A stretch of 64,000 bases of DNA, taken from NCBI RefSeq assembly GCF_903166585.1, contig NZ_CAESCM010000010.1, positions 62,001-126,000 of the forward strand, given 5' to 3'. This document shows, one piece after another, positions 17,285-25,542 of the stretch (position 1 is its first letter; each line of letters starts with the position of its first letter). Made by a program: the position numbers and the translations under genes. The stretch is from Pedobacter ghigonis. Its GTDB lineage: Bacteria > Bacteroidota > Bacteroidia > Sphingobacteriales > Sphingobacteriaceae. The notes below the pieces were generated by a model. That model was not told the DNA's origin. It worked only from the letters and a program-made list of their open reading frames with translations, and searched no databases.

Positions 17285-17292
17285 CAAATGTA
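17285..17292 (-). promoter_or_regulatory. -7 promoter box TACATTTG
   Basis: Exact TAnnTTTG match on the minus strand, 21 bases upstream of the KAS III start at 17263. Confidence 0.5.
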
Positions 17293-17419
17293 TTAAAAGA
17301 GATGAAAGAATATGTAAAATGTATGATGTAAGATGTTTTACGGCCCTATCCTATTGCCCCTCATCCATTTTACCTGTTCCATCTTACATTAAAACTATTA
17401 TATCTTCCATAAAAATAGT

Positions 17420-17427
17420 TATTTTTG
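17420..17427 (+). promoter_or_regulatory. -7 box TATTTTTG four bases before clpS
   Basis: Exact TAnnTTTG match with only CGCC between it and the clpS ATG at 17432. As at 9865, this predicts a leaderless or nearly leaderless mRNA. Confidence 0.55.
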
Positions 17428-17431
17428 CGCC

Positions 17432-17713
17432 ATGTCTACAGAAACCAAAGAAGAGACCTTTACGCTCGAGGAAATTTTAACTTCCCTTAAAACTGTACAT
17501 CGCCTTATTTTGTGGAATGACGATGTTAATACTTTCGATCATGTGATTTTTTGCATGATGAAATATTTAGACTACAGCGAATCGCAGGCCGAGAAAATTG
17601 CCTGGAAAGTGCACAACGAAGGCAAATGCCCCGTGCTTGAAGGTTCTTTTACTGAAATGGAAGTTTACCGTAAAATTTTACAGCAGGAAGGTTTAACGGT
17701 TTCGGTTGACTAG
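17432..17713 (+). CDS. clpS: ClpS adaptor for the Clp protease
   Basis: An N-degron adaptor of 93 residues that delivers proteins with destabilising N-termini to ClpA/ClpC-ClpP. The family motif appears as LILWNDDVNTFDHVI (about 25-39), where the Asn-Asp-Asp binds the substrate amino group, followed by CMMKYLDYSESQAEKIAWKVHNEGK and the C-terminal strand. Length is normal for Bacteroidota ClpS, which has a short N-terminal extension. It is a single gene, with a hairpin (17744-17764) before the convergent thioredoxin-like gene. Confidence 0.92.
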   Translation: MSTETKEETFTLEEILTSLKTVHRLILWNDDVNTFDHVIFCMMKYLDYSESQAEKIAWKVHNEGKCPVLEGSFTEMEVYRKILQQEGLTVSVD

Positions 17714-17743
17714 TTATTGACTAACTTCTTTTGTAATGAAGAG

Positions 17744-17764
17744 ACCCTGAAACAAGTCCAGGGT
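17744..17764. repeat. short palindrome ACCCTG...CAGGGT
   Basis: 6-bp arms with a 9-base loop between convergent clpS and thioredoxin-like genes. The flanking words (GAGACCCTGAAACAAGTCCA, GGTGAC) match the core of the REP-like palindromes elsewhere in the window. It may serve as a terminator. Confidence 0.5.
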
Positions 17765-17797
17765 GACGTTAAATCCAACCTAAGGGTAATGGATTGG

Positions 17798-18400
17798 TTA
17801 TTCCAACCCACTCAATAACTCCGCTAATTCAGCCTGCGTAGTTTGCGTTTTATCTTTTGCATACCAGCTATGTAATTTTTCAGCAGTAGCCATCGGATCG
17901 GTATTTTCCTGTTTCCACCCTTTTAATAAAGCTTGTAAAACCTGTGGTCGTGGTGCCCAGCTTTTTAATACTTCTTCTCCTTTTTCATTTAATACCAGCA
18001 AAACCGGTATGGCTCTTCCGCCGTTGGTTAAATGTGCATCGATAAGTGGCAGATTTTTATCGCGCAATACAAATTTAAGATCAAACTTATTGGGAGCAGC
18101 CTCGGCTATTTTATTAAAAACGGGAACAATCTGTGCAGCATCTCCACACCAGCCTTCGGTTATCACCCATAATTTATAGCTTCCTTTTAAATTGTTAATG
18201 GCAGCTGTTAATGCTTCATTTAAACTAACCGTTTTATCAACCCTGTTCATGCGTTGCACATTCATTTTACTATAGTGCAGCATGGCTTCAGAGTTATCCG
18301 GTCCGGTAGTTTGTCCTGCAGCTAAAAGCTTGTCAACCAATTGACGGTAAGTGGTATAATCCATTCCCTGTTCGTCAAAAATTTCGCGATAATTAACCAT
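17798..18400 (-). CDS. thioredoxin-family protein (Thioredoxin_9 type)
   Basis: A thioredoxin-fold protein of 200 residues. The active-site loop is VITEGWCGDAAQIVPVF: the first Cys is present, but the second position of the CxxC motif is Ala, so it has a single redox Cys. A cis-Pro is expected in AIPVLLVLN. This matches my memory of the Thioredoxin_9 family (WCxD type). Its physiological role is not established. I chose ATG 18400 (MVNYREIFDEQGMDYTTYRQ); a longer frame to 18463 adds 21 residues that look like translated spacer. It is cytosolic and monocistronic. Confidence 0.82.
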   Translation of the reverse strand: MVNYREIFDEQGMDYTTYRQLVDKLLAAGQTTGPDNSEAMLHYSKMNVQRMNRVDKTVSLNEALTAAINNLKGSYKLWVITEGWCGDAAQIVPVFNKIAEAAPNKFDLKFVLRDKNLPLIDAHLTNGGRAIPVLLVLNEKGEEVLKSWAPRPQVLQALLKGWKQENTDPMATAEKLHSWYAKDKTQTTQAELAELLSGLE

Positions 18401-18776
18401 GATGTTTATAATTATGAGGCAAAGGAAAGGAGAAATTAGCTGAAAATAATCATGGCTTTGCAAGAATGCGCAGGGCGGTTGATTGCACAGATTACAGGAT
18501 TACACCGATTTAGTTCCTCTCTATCTTATTGTCATTCTGACCGCAGTCAAGAATCTCTTAATTGCGGTCAATAGACAACGAGAACATTACCCTGATTTTT
18601 TGCAGTACCGGAGGTTGAATAAACCCGGTTGGAGTGAGCACGACTCCCGGTTTATGCACGAATTTATTGTTTTAAAGGGTTTCACCGGGAGGAGTAAAAC
18701 GGAAAACGGGGCTACCGGAATCGAAATGCACCAGAGCCTGCTTTTCAAAAAATAAGCTTAACAAAATTGTTGCCGA
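18401..18776. other. gene-free spacer rich in palindromes
   Basis: 376 bases between two minus-strand genes with no credible gene. It holds GATTACACCGATTT (18498-18511), a word repeated in the accB-accC spacer; a REP-like palindrome (18529-18578); and a hairpin at 18621-18653 in which AAACC pairs with GGTTT and GGAGT with ACTCC. Confidence 0.7.
18529..18578. repeat. REP-like palindrome
   Basis: Outer arms TTGTC/GACAA and inner arms TGACCGCA/TGCGGTCA. It begins TTGTCATTCTGACCGCAG, the same opening as the other REP-like elements. Confidence 0.65.
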
Positions 18777-19562
18777 TTAAACCGCCATTAATTGACTTAC
18801 ATGCTGTGTTAGGGCCACAAAATCGGCTACTGTTAACTGCTCGGCACGTTTCTCAAAGTAAATGTGATTGTCCATTTTATCCTTTGGCATTACTGCAGAA
18901 ACCGCATTACGCAAGGTTTTTCTACGCTGATTGAAGCCAGCCTTAACCACGCGCCAGAATAATTTTTCATCGCAATCTAAAGTCTCTACTTCGTTGCGGG
19001 TTAAGCGGATTACTGCCGAGTGTACCTTTGGAGGTGGATTAAAAGTGCCTGGCTTAACGGTAATCAGATATTCAATTTTATAGTAAGCCTGCAGAAACAC
19101 ACTTAAAATACCATACTCTTTGCTACCTGCCGGAGCCGCACAACGTTGGGCAACTTCTTTTTGGAACATGCCCACCATTTCTACAACTTTATGGCGGTTA
19201 TCTAAAATCTTAAATAATATTTGTGAAGAGATATTGTAAGGAAAATTACCAATAATGGCAAATTGACCCGGAAAAATAGCATCGAAATCGAGTTTAAGAA
19301 AGTCGCCATTAATTAAACGATCACCCAGTTGCGGGTACTTTTCGTTCAAAAAGTGAAAAGACTCGGTATCGATATCAATCAGGTAGGTTTCTAAATCCTG
19401 GCGCTGCAACAAAAAATCAGACAAAATTCCCATCCCGGGCCCCACCTCTAAAACCTGGCGGTACTTATCGGTATTTACCAACGCTTCTACAATGCGGTTG
19501 GCAATGCCTTTATCGGTTAAAAAATGTTGACCTAAATGTTTTTTTGCTTTTACTAAACTCAT
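18777..19562 (-). CDS. rsmA: 16S rRNA m6,2-A1518/A1519 dimethyltransferase
   Basis: KsgA/RsmA, 261 residues, dimethylates two adjacent adenines in the helix-45 loop of 16S rRNA during 30S maturation, using S-adenosylmethionine. It begins SLVKAKKHLGQHFLTD. Motif I is EVGPGMGILSDFL (about 40-52), motif IV is NFPYNIS (about 106-112), and the C-terminal part has FNPPPKVHSAVIRL and GFNQRRKTLRNAV, which are diagnostic. It is divergent from pdxA. In many bacteria rsmA and pdxA are neighbours, and the association is kept here in divergent form. Confidence 0.96.
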   Translation of the reverse strand: MSLVKAKKHLGQHFLTDKGIANRIVEALVNTDKYRQVLEVGPGMGILSDFLLQRQDLETYLIDIDTESFHFLNEKYPQLGDRLINGDFLKLDFDAIFPGQFAIIGNFPYNISSQILFKILDNRHKVVEMVGMFQKEVAQRCAAPAGSKEYGILSVFLQAYYKIEYLITVKPGTFNPPPKVHSAVIRLTRNEVETLDCDEKLFWRVVKAGFNQRRKTLRNAVSAVMPKDKMDNHIYFEKRAEQLTVADFVALTQHVSQLMAV

Positions 19563-19745
19563 CTTTGCGCATTATTTTGCCACGGAGGCACTGAACCCAC
19601 AGAAAATTGTGCACTTACCTGCCTATCATCCGTATAGATCGCATCTTCGCGTTCACTATATTTAATTACAAAATAACTAATTTTTATCGGGTAAGCACCT
19701 CTTTAATCGAAAATCAGTAATTTGCGCTAAAATTTTCCAGTAATT

Positions 19746-20825
19746 ATGAGCAATAAACTTAAAATAGGTATCAGTATAGGCGATGTGAACGGCATAGGTT
19801 TAGAGGTAATTATTAAAACATTATCCAACCCTGCTATTTTAAATTACTGCACACCAATAGTTTATGGCCACACCAAGGTTTCATCTTTCCATAGAAAAGC
19901 CAACAGCCTTGGCGATTTCAGTTTTAACGTGATTAACCATGCCAACCAGGCACAGGCAAAAAGGGCAAACATGATTAATTGCTGGGAAGAAGATGTAAAA
20001 ATAGAACTTGGCCAGGTTACCCCAACAGGTGGTAAGTATGCGCTTTTATCATTAGAACGTGCCACTGCCGATCTGGTAAATGGCGATATCGATGCCCTGG
20101 TTACTGCTCCGATTAACAAACACAATATCCAGTCGGAAACATTCGCCTTTCCGGGCCACACCGAATACCTGCAGGAAAAAAGCGGCAGCAAAGATGTGCT
20201 GATGTTCCTGATTAGCGAAGGCCTGCGCGTAGGTGTAGTTACAGGCCATATTCCGGTAAAAGATGTGCCGGCAGCAATTACTAAAGAAAAAATTACCAGC
20301 AAATTAAAGCTGATTAACGATAGCTTGAAGAAAGATTTCTGGATCGAAAAACCAAAAATTGCTGTGTTGGGCTTAAATCCGCATGCCAGCGATAACGGTT
20401 TATTGGGCTCAGAAGAGGCAGAAATTATAAGTCCGGCCATTCAGGAAGCGTATGATAAAGGCATGATGGTTTTCGGACCATACCCTGCCGACGGTTTCTT
20501 TGGCAATGGCAGCTACAAGCAGTTTGATGCCGTACTGGCCATGTACCACGATCAAGGCCTTATTCCTTTTAAAACCCTGGCTTTCCATAATGGCGTAAAT
20601 TACACAGCAGGTTTAAACTTTGTGCGTACCTCTCCCGATCACGGAACGGGTTATGATATTGCGGGTAAAGATCTGGCCGATCCTACTTCGTTTACCGAAG
20701 CCTTGTTTTCGGCCATCCACATTGTAAAAAAACGCAGGGAACAGGAAGAAATGCTGGGCAACCAGTTACGTACCGGCGGTAAAGTGGGAGAAACACAGGT
20801 CGATATTAAGGATGATGCTTCTTAA
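19746..20825 (+). CDS. pdxA: 4-hydroxythreonine-4-phosphate dehydrogenase
   Basis: PdxA, 359 residues, NAD-dependent oxidation of 4-phosphohydroxy-threonine in the DXP-dependent pyridoxal phosphate pathway. It begins KIGISIGDVNGIGLEVI, a variant of the usual GDPxGIGPE. Substrate and metal motifs are TAPINKHN (about 118-125), FPGHTEYL (132-139), MYHDQGLIPFK and RTSPDHGTGYDIAG. Length is typical for the family, with a short charged tail. It is a homodimer in the cytosol. It is transcribed divergently from rsmA with about 180 bases between. Confidence 0.95.
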   Translation: MSNKLKIGISIGDVNGIGLEVIIKTLSNPAILNYCTPIVYGHTKVSSFHRKANSLGDFSFNVINHANQAQAKRANMINCWEEDVKIELGQVTPTGGKYALLSLERATADLVNGDIDALVTAPINKHNIQSETFAFPGHTEYLQEKSGSKDVLMFLISEGLRVGVVTGHIPVKDVPAAITKEKITSKLKLINDSLKKDFWIEKPKIAVLGLNPHASDNGLLGSEEAEIISPAIQEAYDKGMMVFGPYPADGFFGNGSYKQFDAVLAMYHDQGLIPFKTLAFHNGVNYTAGLNFVRTSPDHGTGYDIAGKDLADPTSFTEALFSAIHIVKKRREQEEMLGNQLRTGGKVGETQVDIKDDAS

Positions 20826-20958
20826 GGGAAGGCTAAAGTTTAAAGACTAAAGCCGAAAGCTTAGATGCCCTTAAATGTCTTATTGGTACAAAGCTGAAGT
20901 CGGAAATCGGAGGTCCGAAGATTAAAACCAAAAAGACCGAAGTTGAAAGTTTTAACAA

Positions 20959-22125
20959 ATGAAAGCCACTAAACCTGCTGGCATCTTGCCCATTATTGTT
21001 ATCTCACAATTTTTGTGCACTTCTTTGTGGTTTGCCGGTAATGCTGTGCTACCCGATATTGTAAAAAATTTCCCGCTTGAGCATAACCTTTTAGCCAACC
21101 TTACCAGCATGGTGCAGTTCGGCTTTATCACCGGAACACTGCTATTTGCTTTCTTTGCCATTTCCGATCTGTTCTCCCCATCAAAAGTTTTCTTTGTTTG
21201 TGGTATTGCAGCAGCACTATTTAATCTGGCCATCTGTCTCGAAATAACCGATGTAAGACTATTGCTTTTATTCCGGTTCTTAACCGGCTTCATGCTGGCG
21301 GGTATTTATCCTGTGGGCATGAAAATAGCCTCCGATTATTTTAAGGATGGCCTGGGCAAATCTCTTGGCTTTTTGGTAGGCGCTTTGGTTTTAGGTACTG
21401 CCTTTCCGCACCTTTTGAAAACATTTACCACAAACTTCCCCTGGAAATACGTAATTTATGCCACCTCAACTTTGTCGGTAATTGGTGCCTGCTGCATCTT
21501 TTTCTTTGTTGCCGATGGACCGTTTAGAAAACCCGGACAAAAATTTAATTTCGATTCCTGTTTAAGCGGATTTAAAAACCCAGGGTTCCGCTCGGCTGCT
21601 TTTGGCTACTTTGGCCACATGTGGGAGCTATACACATTTTGGGCATTTTTACCGGCAATGCTGCTCCATTACAACAGTACGCACCCAACCGCTGAATTAA
21701 ATATTCCCTTATTTTCGTTTTTAGTAATCGGATCTGGCGGCCTATCCTGCATGATCGGTGGAATGCTATCTCAAAAATTTGGCGCTAAACGCATTGCGAT
21801 GATTGCCCTGGCTATATCTGGCTTATGCTGTTTGCTCTCCCCTGTTTTTCTCTTTGCAGATTCAGTGTACGCCTTGCTATTGTTTTTATTCATCTGGGGA
21901 TTATCAGGTACTGCAGATTCTCCGTTATTCTCTTCATTAATTGCTAAAAACGCACCCGAAGCACTAAGGGGAACTTCGCTTACATTGGTAAATTGTATTG
22001 GCTTTGCACTTACGATTGTCAGTATACAGGTGATTAATATGTTATCAAAAGAGATGAATTCGCACCATCTTTATATGGTCTTAGCCATTGGGCCTGTTTT
22101 GGGACTGTTGGCTTTGAGAAAATAA
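20959..22125 (+). CDS. MFS transporter
   Basis: An integral inner-membrane protein of 388 residues with about twelve hydrophobic helices in two halves. A charged cytoplasmic loop falls near residues 180-200 (RKPGQKFNFDSC). The loop after helix 2 (FAISDLFSPSKVF) corresponds to the MFS A-motif. The overall character (SQFLCTSLWFAGNAVLPDI start; RGTSLTLVNCIGFA in helix 11) resembles nitrate/cyanate-type or YfkF-like MFS exporters. The substrate cannot be named. It is preceded by a 133-base spacer of repetitive AAGTCGGAA-like words and followed by an unrelated gene. Confidence 0.82.
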   Translation: MKATKPAGILPIIVISQFLCTSLWFAGNAVLPDIVKNFPLEHNLLANLTSMVQFGFITGTLLFAFFAISDLFSPSKVFFVCGIAAALFNLAICLEITDVRLLLLFRFLTGFMLAGIYPVGMKIASDYFKDGLGKSLGFLVGALVLGTAFPHLLKTFTTNFPWKYVIYATSTLSVIGACCIFFFVADGPFRKPGQKFNFDSCLSGFKNPGFRSAAFGYFGHMWELYTFWAFLPAMLLHYNSTHPTAELNIPLFSFLVIGSGGLSCMIGGMLSQKFGAKRIAMIALAISGLCCLLSPVFLFADSVYALLLFLFIWGLSGTADSPLFSSLIAKNAPEALRGTSLTLVNCIGFALTIVSIQVINMLSKEMNSHHLYMVLAIGPVLGLLALRK

Positions 22126-22190
22126 AACATAGCCTAACCAAACTCCCGAAATCTCCTATATTGCAAAAAAATGAACAATAAAATTACGCT

Positions 22191-22766
22191 ATGGGGCTTG
22201 ACATTCATCTAATCACAGATAATTCGGAAGAAATATCCCGTTCACAAAATGCAAATAATTACGTGGATTATTTCAATCAGCACAGCCTAAGCAGAACCTT
22301 CTGTAACCTGATGTCCCGGAGAAACGTTATTGAAGAAGAACCCGAACTTGATCAGATAGGTAGGCTGACCGATACAGACATTTCGGTTTTGTATGATATG
22401 GAGCAAATTTGGAGTGTGGAATATATAGATTACAGGCTGTCCATTGCAGAAACAGAAAATGATAAACAAACCGTTTTTGAGCAGATTGCTGCAAGTAAAG
22501 AAAAACTAGAAGGCAATATAAAGCTTATATTAGAAACAGTAGAAGCACTAATTAAAAAACTTTCACAATTTTCAAATCTGGTAGATAAGCTGAATAGTCA
22601 TGAACTAGATACTTTGGGTTACGATTACTATTTTACTGACTTTGATCTGGATAAAGGGGAGGGATATATTGGCAATAATTTTGGCCAGGATCTTAGAAAC
22701 TTCAGGAAATTTTTAGAATACGCAAAAACCAATGGTGCTCAAACTATATGGTTTAATTATGGATAA
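22191..22766 (+). CDS. hypothetical protein (MGLDIHL start)
   Basis: A protein of 191 residues, not recognised. It is acidic, mostly helical in the middle (about 70-125, with a coiled-coil-like stretch ASKEKLEGNIKLILETVEALIKKLSQ), and has short strands at both ends (MGLDIHLI and QTIWFNYG). The MGLDI(H)L opening with an aromatic C-terminus is common in small uncharacterised cytosolic proteins. It is only 13 bases from the sulfurtransferase gene, so possibly co-transcribed. By eye it is more AT-rich than its neighbours. Confidence 0.7.
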   Translation: MGLDIHLITDNSEEISRSQNANNYVDYFNQHSLSRTFCNLMSRRNVIEEEPELDQIGRLTDTDISVLYDMEQIWSVEYIDYRLSIAETENDKQTVFEQIAASKEKLEGNIKLILETVEALIKKLSQFSNLVDKLNSHELDTLGYDYYFTDFDLDKGEGYIGNNFGQDLRNFRKFLEYAKTNGAQTIWFNYG

Positions 22767-22779
22767 ACAAAATTAGAAT

Positions 22780-23622
22780 ATGAAAAACAATATATCACCT
22801 ATCATAAAACCAGCAGAATTAACCTGGTTAAACCAAGACGACGAAATCGTAATTATCGATGCCAGCGCTGGCTCGAAAGCCAGATATGATGAGCAGCATT
22901 TAGCGGGCGCACTTTTCGCAGATGTAAACGATGATTTAGCGAATATTGTCGATTTTGCTGTAGGTGGCAGACATCCTTTACCTACTTTCGATCAATTTAC
23001 ACTGGTTTTGCAAAGGTTTGGAATCACAAAAGACACCCATGTAATTGTTTACGATGATAAAAACGGCGGCAATGCAGCTGCGAGGCTTTGGTGGATGTTA
23101 AAAGCAATTGGCCATGAAAAAGTACAGGTAATAGACGGAGGTTTTCAGGCGGCCGTTAAAGCGGGTTTCCCGACAACAAATAAAGTTGAAATTCCAAAGG
23201 CTGTTGAAAAATACGAAATCACAGCATGGAATCTACCGCTATCCGATATAAACGAAATAGAAAAAGTAGCAAAAACAGACGATTACATTGTGATAGATGT
23301 GCGGGATGCCAACCGGTTTGCTGGTTTAACAGAGCCTATTGATTTAATTGCAGGCCATATCCCCGGAGCAACCAATATTCCTTTCACCGAAAATTTAGAT
23401 GCAACAGGCGCTTTCCTTGCACCCGAAATATTGAAAGAAAAATATGCAGAAGCCTTATCGCACGTTCTTCCTCAAAATGTAATTGTGCATTGTGGTTCAG
23501 GCATTACGGCTTGCCATACCCTTTTGGCTATGGATTATGCAGGTTTACCTATCCCTAAGTTGTATGTGGGCTCCTGGAGCGAATGGAGCAGAAACAATAA
23601 GGAAATGATACTAGCCGGCTAA
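22780..23622 (+). CDS. sulfurtransferase with two rhodanese domains
   Basis: A thiosulfate/3-mercaptopyruvate sulfurtransferase of 280 residues. The N-terminal rhodanese domain (about 10-130) is inactive-type and the C-terminal domain (about 150-275) carries the catalytic loop HCGSGITAC with Cys. CGSG(V/I)TA loops are typical of 3-mercaptopyruvate sulfurtransferases (SseA), while thiosulfate enzymes usually have CRxGx(R/T). Other family marks are VIVYDDKNGGNAAARLWWML and VIDGGFQA. Cytosolic, in cysteine degradation and sulfane-sulfur handling. Confidence 0.9.
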   Translation: MKNNISPIIKPAELTWLNQDDEIVIIDASAGSKARYDEQHLAGALFADVNDDLANIVDFAVGGRHPLPTFDQFTLVLQRFGITKDTHVIVYDDKNGGNAAARLWWMLKAIGHEKVQVIDGGFQAAVKAGFPTTNKVEIPKAVEKYEITAWNLPLSDINEIEKVAKTDDYIVIDVRDANRFAGLTEPIDLIAGHIPGATNIPFTENLDATGAFLAPEILKEKYAEALSHVLPQNVIVHCGSGITACHTLLAMDYAGLPIPKLYVGSWSEWSRNNKEMILAG

Positions 23623-23725
23623 CCTCGGATATACCTTAATGGGTTTGAAAACCTGTAAGGTCTAAAAATCAAGAGTTAACATCAACAATTTTTAAAAAAC
23701 ATTTTTAATCTAATTATTTTATCCC

Positions 23726-23733
23726 TACATTTG
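23726..23733 (+). promoter_or_regulatory. -7 promoter box TACATTTG before the fatty-acid cluster
   Basis: Exact TAnnTTTG match 22 bases upstream of the TTG start of the DUF177 gene at 23756; likely promoter of DUF177-rpmF and perhaps the genes beyond. Confidence 0.5.
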
Positions 23734-23755
23734 CAGGCTAAAATTTTACAGTACT

Positions 23756-24286
23756 TTGAACCCACTAAAACAATTTTCATTACCGTTTACCGGATTAAAA
23801 TTGGGAACTCATCAGTTTGATTATGAGCTTGATGACCGCTTTTTTAATGCTTTTGAGTATTCGTTAATTAAAAGTGGGAATTTAAAGGTTGACCTGGAAC
23901 TTGACAAACAAGAAACCATGTTGATACTAAAATTTAAAGTTATTGGTACTGTAAATTTAGATTGCGATAAATGTTTGTCGGAATTTGCTTACCCGGTTAA
24001 TCTTTACGAAAGGCAGATTGTAAAATTTGCTGAGGATGAACTGGAGAGCGACGACGAAGAAATTATTACACTAAGCCGTAAAGATTCTGAAATTGATATA
24101 TCAGGTCCTTTATACGAAATGATTAACGTAGCGGTACCCTATATCAAAAACTGCGAGCAGGCAAACCAAGATTGTGATCAGGAGATGATTGATCGCTTAG
24201 AGCAATTAACAATTGCCAAACAAGCAGAAGAAAATGAACAAACAAGCGACCCACGTTGGGAAGCCCTTAATAAGTTAAAAAAATAA
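23756..24286 (+). CDS. DUF177/YceD family protein
   Basis: A YceD-family protein of 176 residues. In E. coli YceD is needed for normal 23S rRNA accumulation, and its gene almost always precedes rpmF, as here (15 bases apart). A CxxC pair in LDCDKCLSEF (about 74-83) plus a second Cys pair (NCEQANQDC) may bind zinc. The start is TTG at 23756: the sequence MNPLKQFSLPFTGLKLG fits family N-termini, and the first in-frame ATG is more than 50 codons in. A -7 box lies 22 bases upstream. Confidence 0.88.
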   Translation: MNPLKQFSLPFTGLKLGTHQFDYELDDRFFNAFEYSLIKSGNLKVDLELDKQETMLILKFKVIGTVNLDCDKCLSEFAYPVNLYERQIVKFAEDELESDDEEIITLSRKDSEIDISGPLYEMINVAVPYIKNCEQANQDCDQEMIDRLEQLTIAKQAEENEQTSDPRWEALNKLKK

Positions 24287-24301
24287 TTAGATTATACACC
24301 A

Positions 24302-24493
24302 ATGGCACATCCAAAACGGAAAATCTCGAAACAGAGAAAAAATAAAAGAAGAACACACTACAAAGCAGTTACTCCTTCTTTAGCAACATGCTCGGCAACA
24401 GGTGCTATCCACGTACCTCACCGTGCTTACAACGTTGATGGTAACTTATACTACAACGGTAAACTGGTTATCGAAAATACTCAGATTGGGTAA
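24302..24493 (+). CDS. rpmF: 50S ribosomal protein L32
   Basis: L32, 63 residues, beginning MAHPKRKISKQRKNKRRTHY, a highly basic N-terminus typical of bL32. Only one Cys is present (SLATCSATG), so this is the zinc-free form. It follows DUF177 after 15 bases. The spacer to plsX holds a strong RNA structure (24509-24583) that could separate ribosomal from lipid gene expression. Confidence 0.97.
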   Translation: MAHPKRKISKQRKNKRRTHYKAVTPSLATCSATGAIHVPHRAYNVDGNLYYNGKLVIENTQIG

Positions 24494-24508
24494 TTTTCTT
24501 AAAAAATT

Positions 24509-24594
24509 GTTTGTGTTTTCAGCGGCTTTAGTCATACCTTAGTCAACTGAAAAATTCAGGATTACACCTGACTTAACACAAACAGATTTTTTCT
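24509..24594 (+). promoter_or_regulatory. structured leader / possible attenuator between rpmF and plsX
   Basis: GTTTGTGTT (24509-24517) pairs perfectly with AACACAAAC (24575-24583). The segment between can form CTGAAAA paired with TTTTCAG and TCAGG paired with CCTGA. A T run (GATTTTTTCT) follows the outer stem and ends right at the plsX ATG (24595). It could act as a terminator/attenuator or only as an rpmF terminator. Confidence 0.55.
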
Positions 24595-25533
24595 ATGAAA
24601 ATAGGCCTCGACATAATGGGCGGAGACTATGCTCCCAAAGCAATTGTTTTGGGAGCAATAGCTGCTCATCAATCGCTTAACGCCGGAGAACACCTGGTTC
24701 TTATTGGCGATACCGAACAGATTAAACCGATTCTTGCAGAAGAAGGCTTTAATCCAGATCATTTTGAATACGTTCATACTGATGAAGTTATTGGTATGGG
24801 CGAACATCCTACCAAAGCAATTGTTCAGAAACCTAACTCAAGCATCGCAGTTGGTTTTAACCTTTTAAAAGAAGGTAAAATCGATTCATTTGCAAGTGCA
24901 GGTAATTCAGGAGCGATGTTGGTTGGCGCTGTATTTAGCGTTAAAACCATTCCGGGCATCATTCGCCCTTGTTTATGTACAATCCTTCCTAAAATTAAAG
25001 GCGGCACTGGTCTCCTTTTAGACGTTGGCGCAAATGCCGATTGCAAACCCGATATTTTACTACAATTTGGCGTACTGGGCAGTTTATATGCAGAAAATCT
25101 TTTGCAGATAGCAGATCCTAAAGTAGCGCTCATGAACATTGGTGAAGAAGATGAAAAAGGAAACATGCTAAGCATGGCCACTTTTCCGTTGATGAAAGAT
25201 ACCAACTTGTTTAACTTTGTGGGCAATGTTGAAGGCAGGGATTTATTTAATGATAAGGCTGACGTAATCGTTTGCGATGGTTTTACCGGGAATGTAATGC
25301 TAAAACTGGCAGAATCGTTCTATGTATTGACCATTAAGAAAGGATTAAAAGATGAGTTTTTCGATCGTTTCAATTACGAACAGTACGGAGGAAGCCCGGT
25401 ACTAGGTGTTAACGCTCCCGTAGTTATCGGACATGGAATTTCCAGTCCTTTAGCCGTTAAAAATATGGTGCTCCAATCCAGGGAAATGATTACTACCGGA
25501 TTGGTAGAAAAAATTAGAATGGCATTTAAATAA
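24595..25533 (+). CDS. plsX: phosphate acyltransferase PlsX
   Basis: PlsX, 312 residues, converts acyl-ACP to acyl-phosphate, the donor for PlsY in phospholipid synthesis; a peripheral membrane enzyme. It begins MKIGLDIMGGDYAPKAIVLGA (family MxIAxDxMGGDxaP). SAGNSGAML (about 100-108), LLLDVGANADCKP and CDGFTGNVMLKLAE are diagnostic. It is 9 bases upstream of fabH, as in the conserved rpmF-plsX-fabH order. Confidence 0.97.
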   Translation: MKIGLDIMGGDYAPKAIVLGAIAAHQSLNAGEHLVLIGDTEQIKPILAEEGFNPDHFEYVHTDEVIGMGEHPTKAIVQKPNSSIAVGFNLLKEGKIDSFASAGNSGAMLVGAVFSVKTIPGIIRPCLCTILPKIKGGTGLLLDVGANADCKPDILLQFGVLGSLYAENLLQIADPKVALMNIGEEDEKGNMLSMATFPLMKDTNLFNFVGNVEGRDLFNDKADVIVCDGFTGNVMLKLAESFYVLTIKKGLKDEFFDRFNYEQYGGSPVLGVNAPVVIGHGISSPLAVKNMVLQSREMITTGLVEKIRMAFK

Positions 25534-25542
25534 TTTATTAAA

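Noticed and set aside
18483..18755. 90-residue open frame in the spacer before rsmA
   Set aside because: It covers a REP-like palindrome and hairpin, has no recognisable composition or start, and is explained by repeats.
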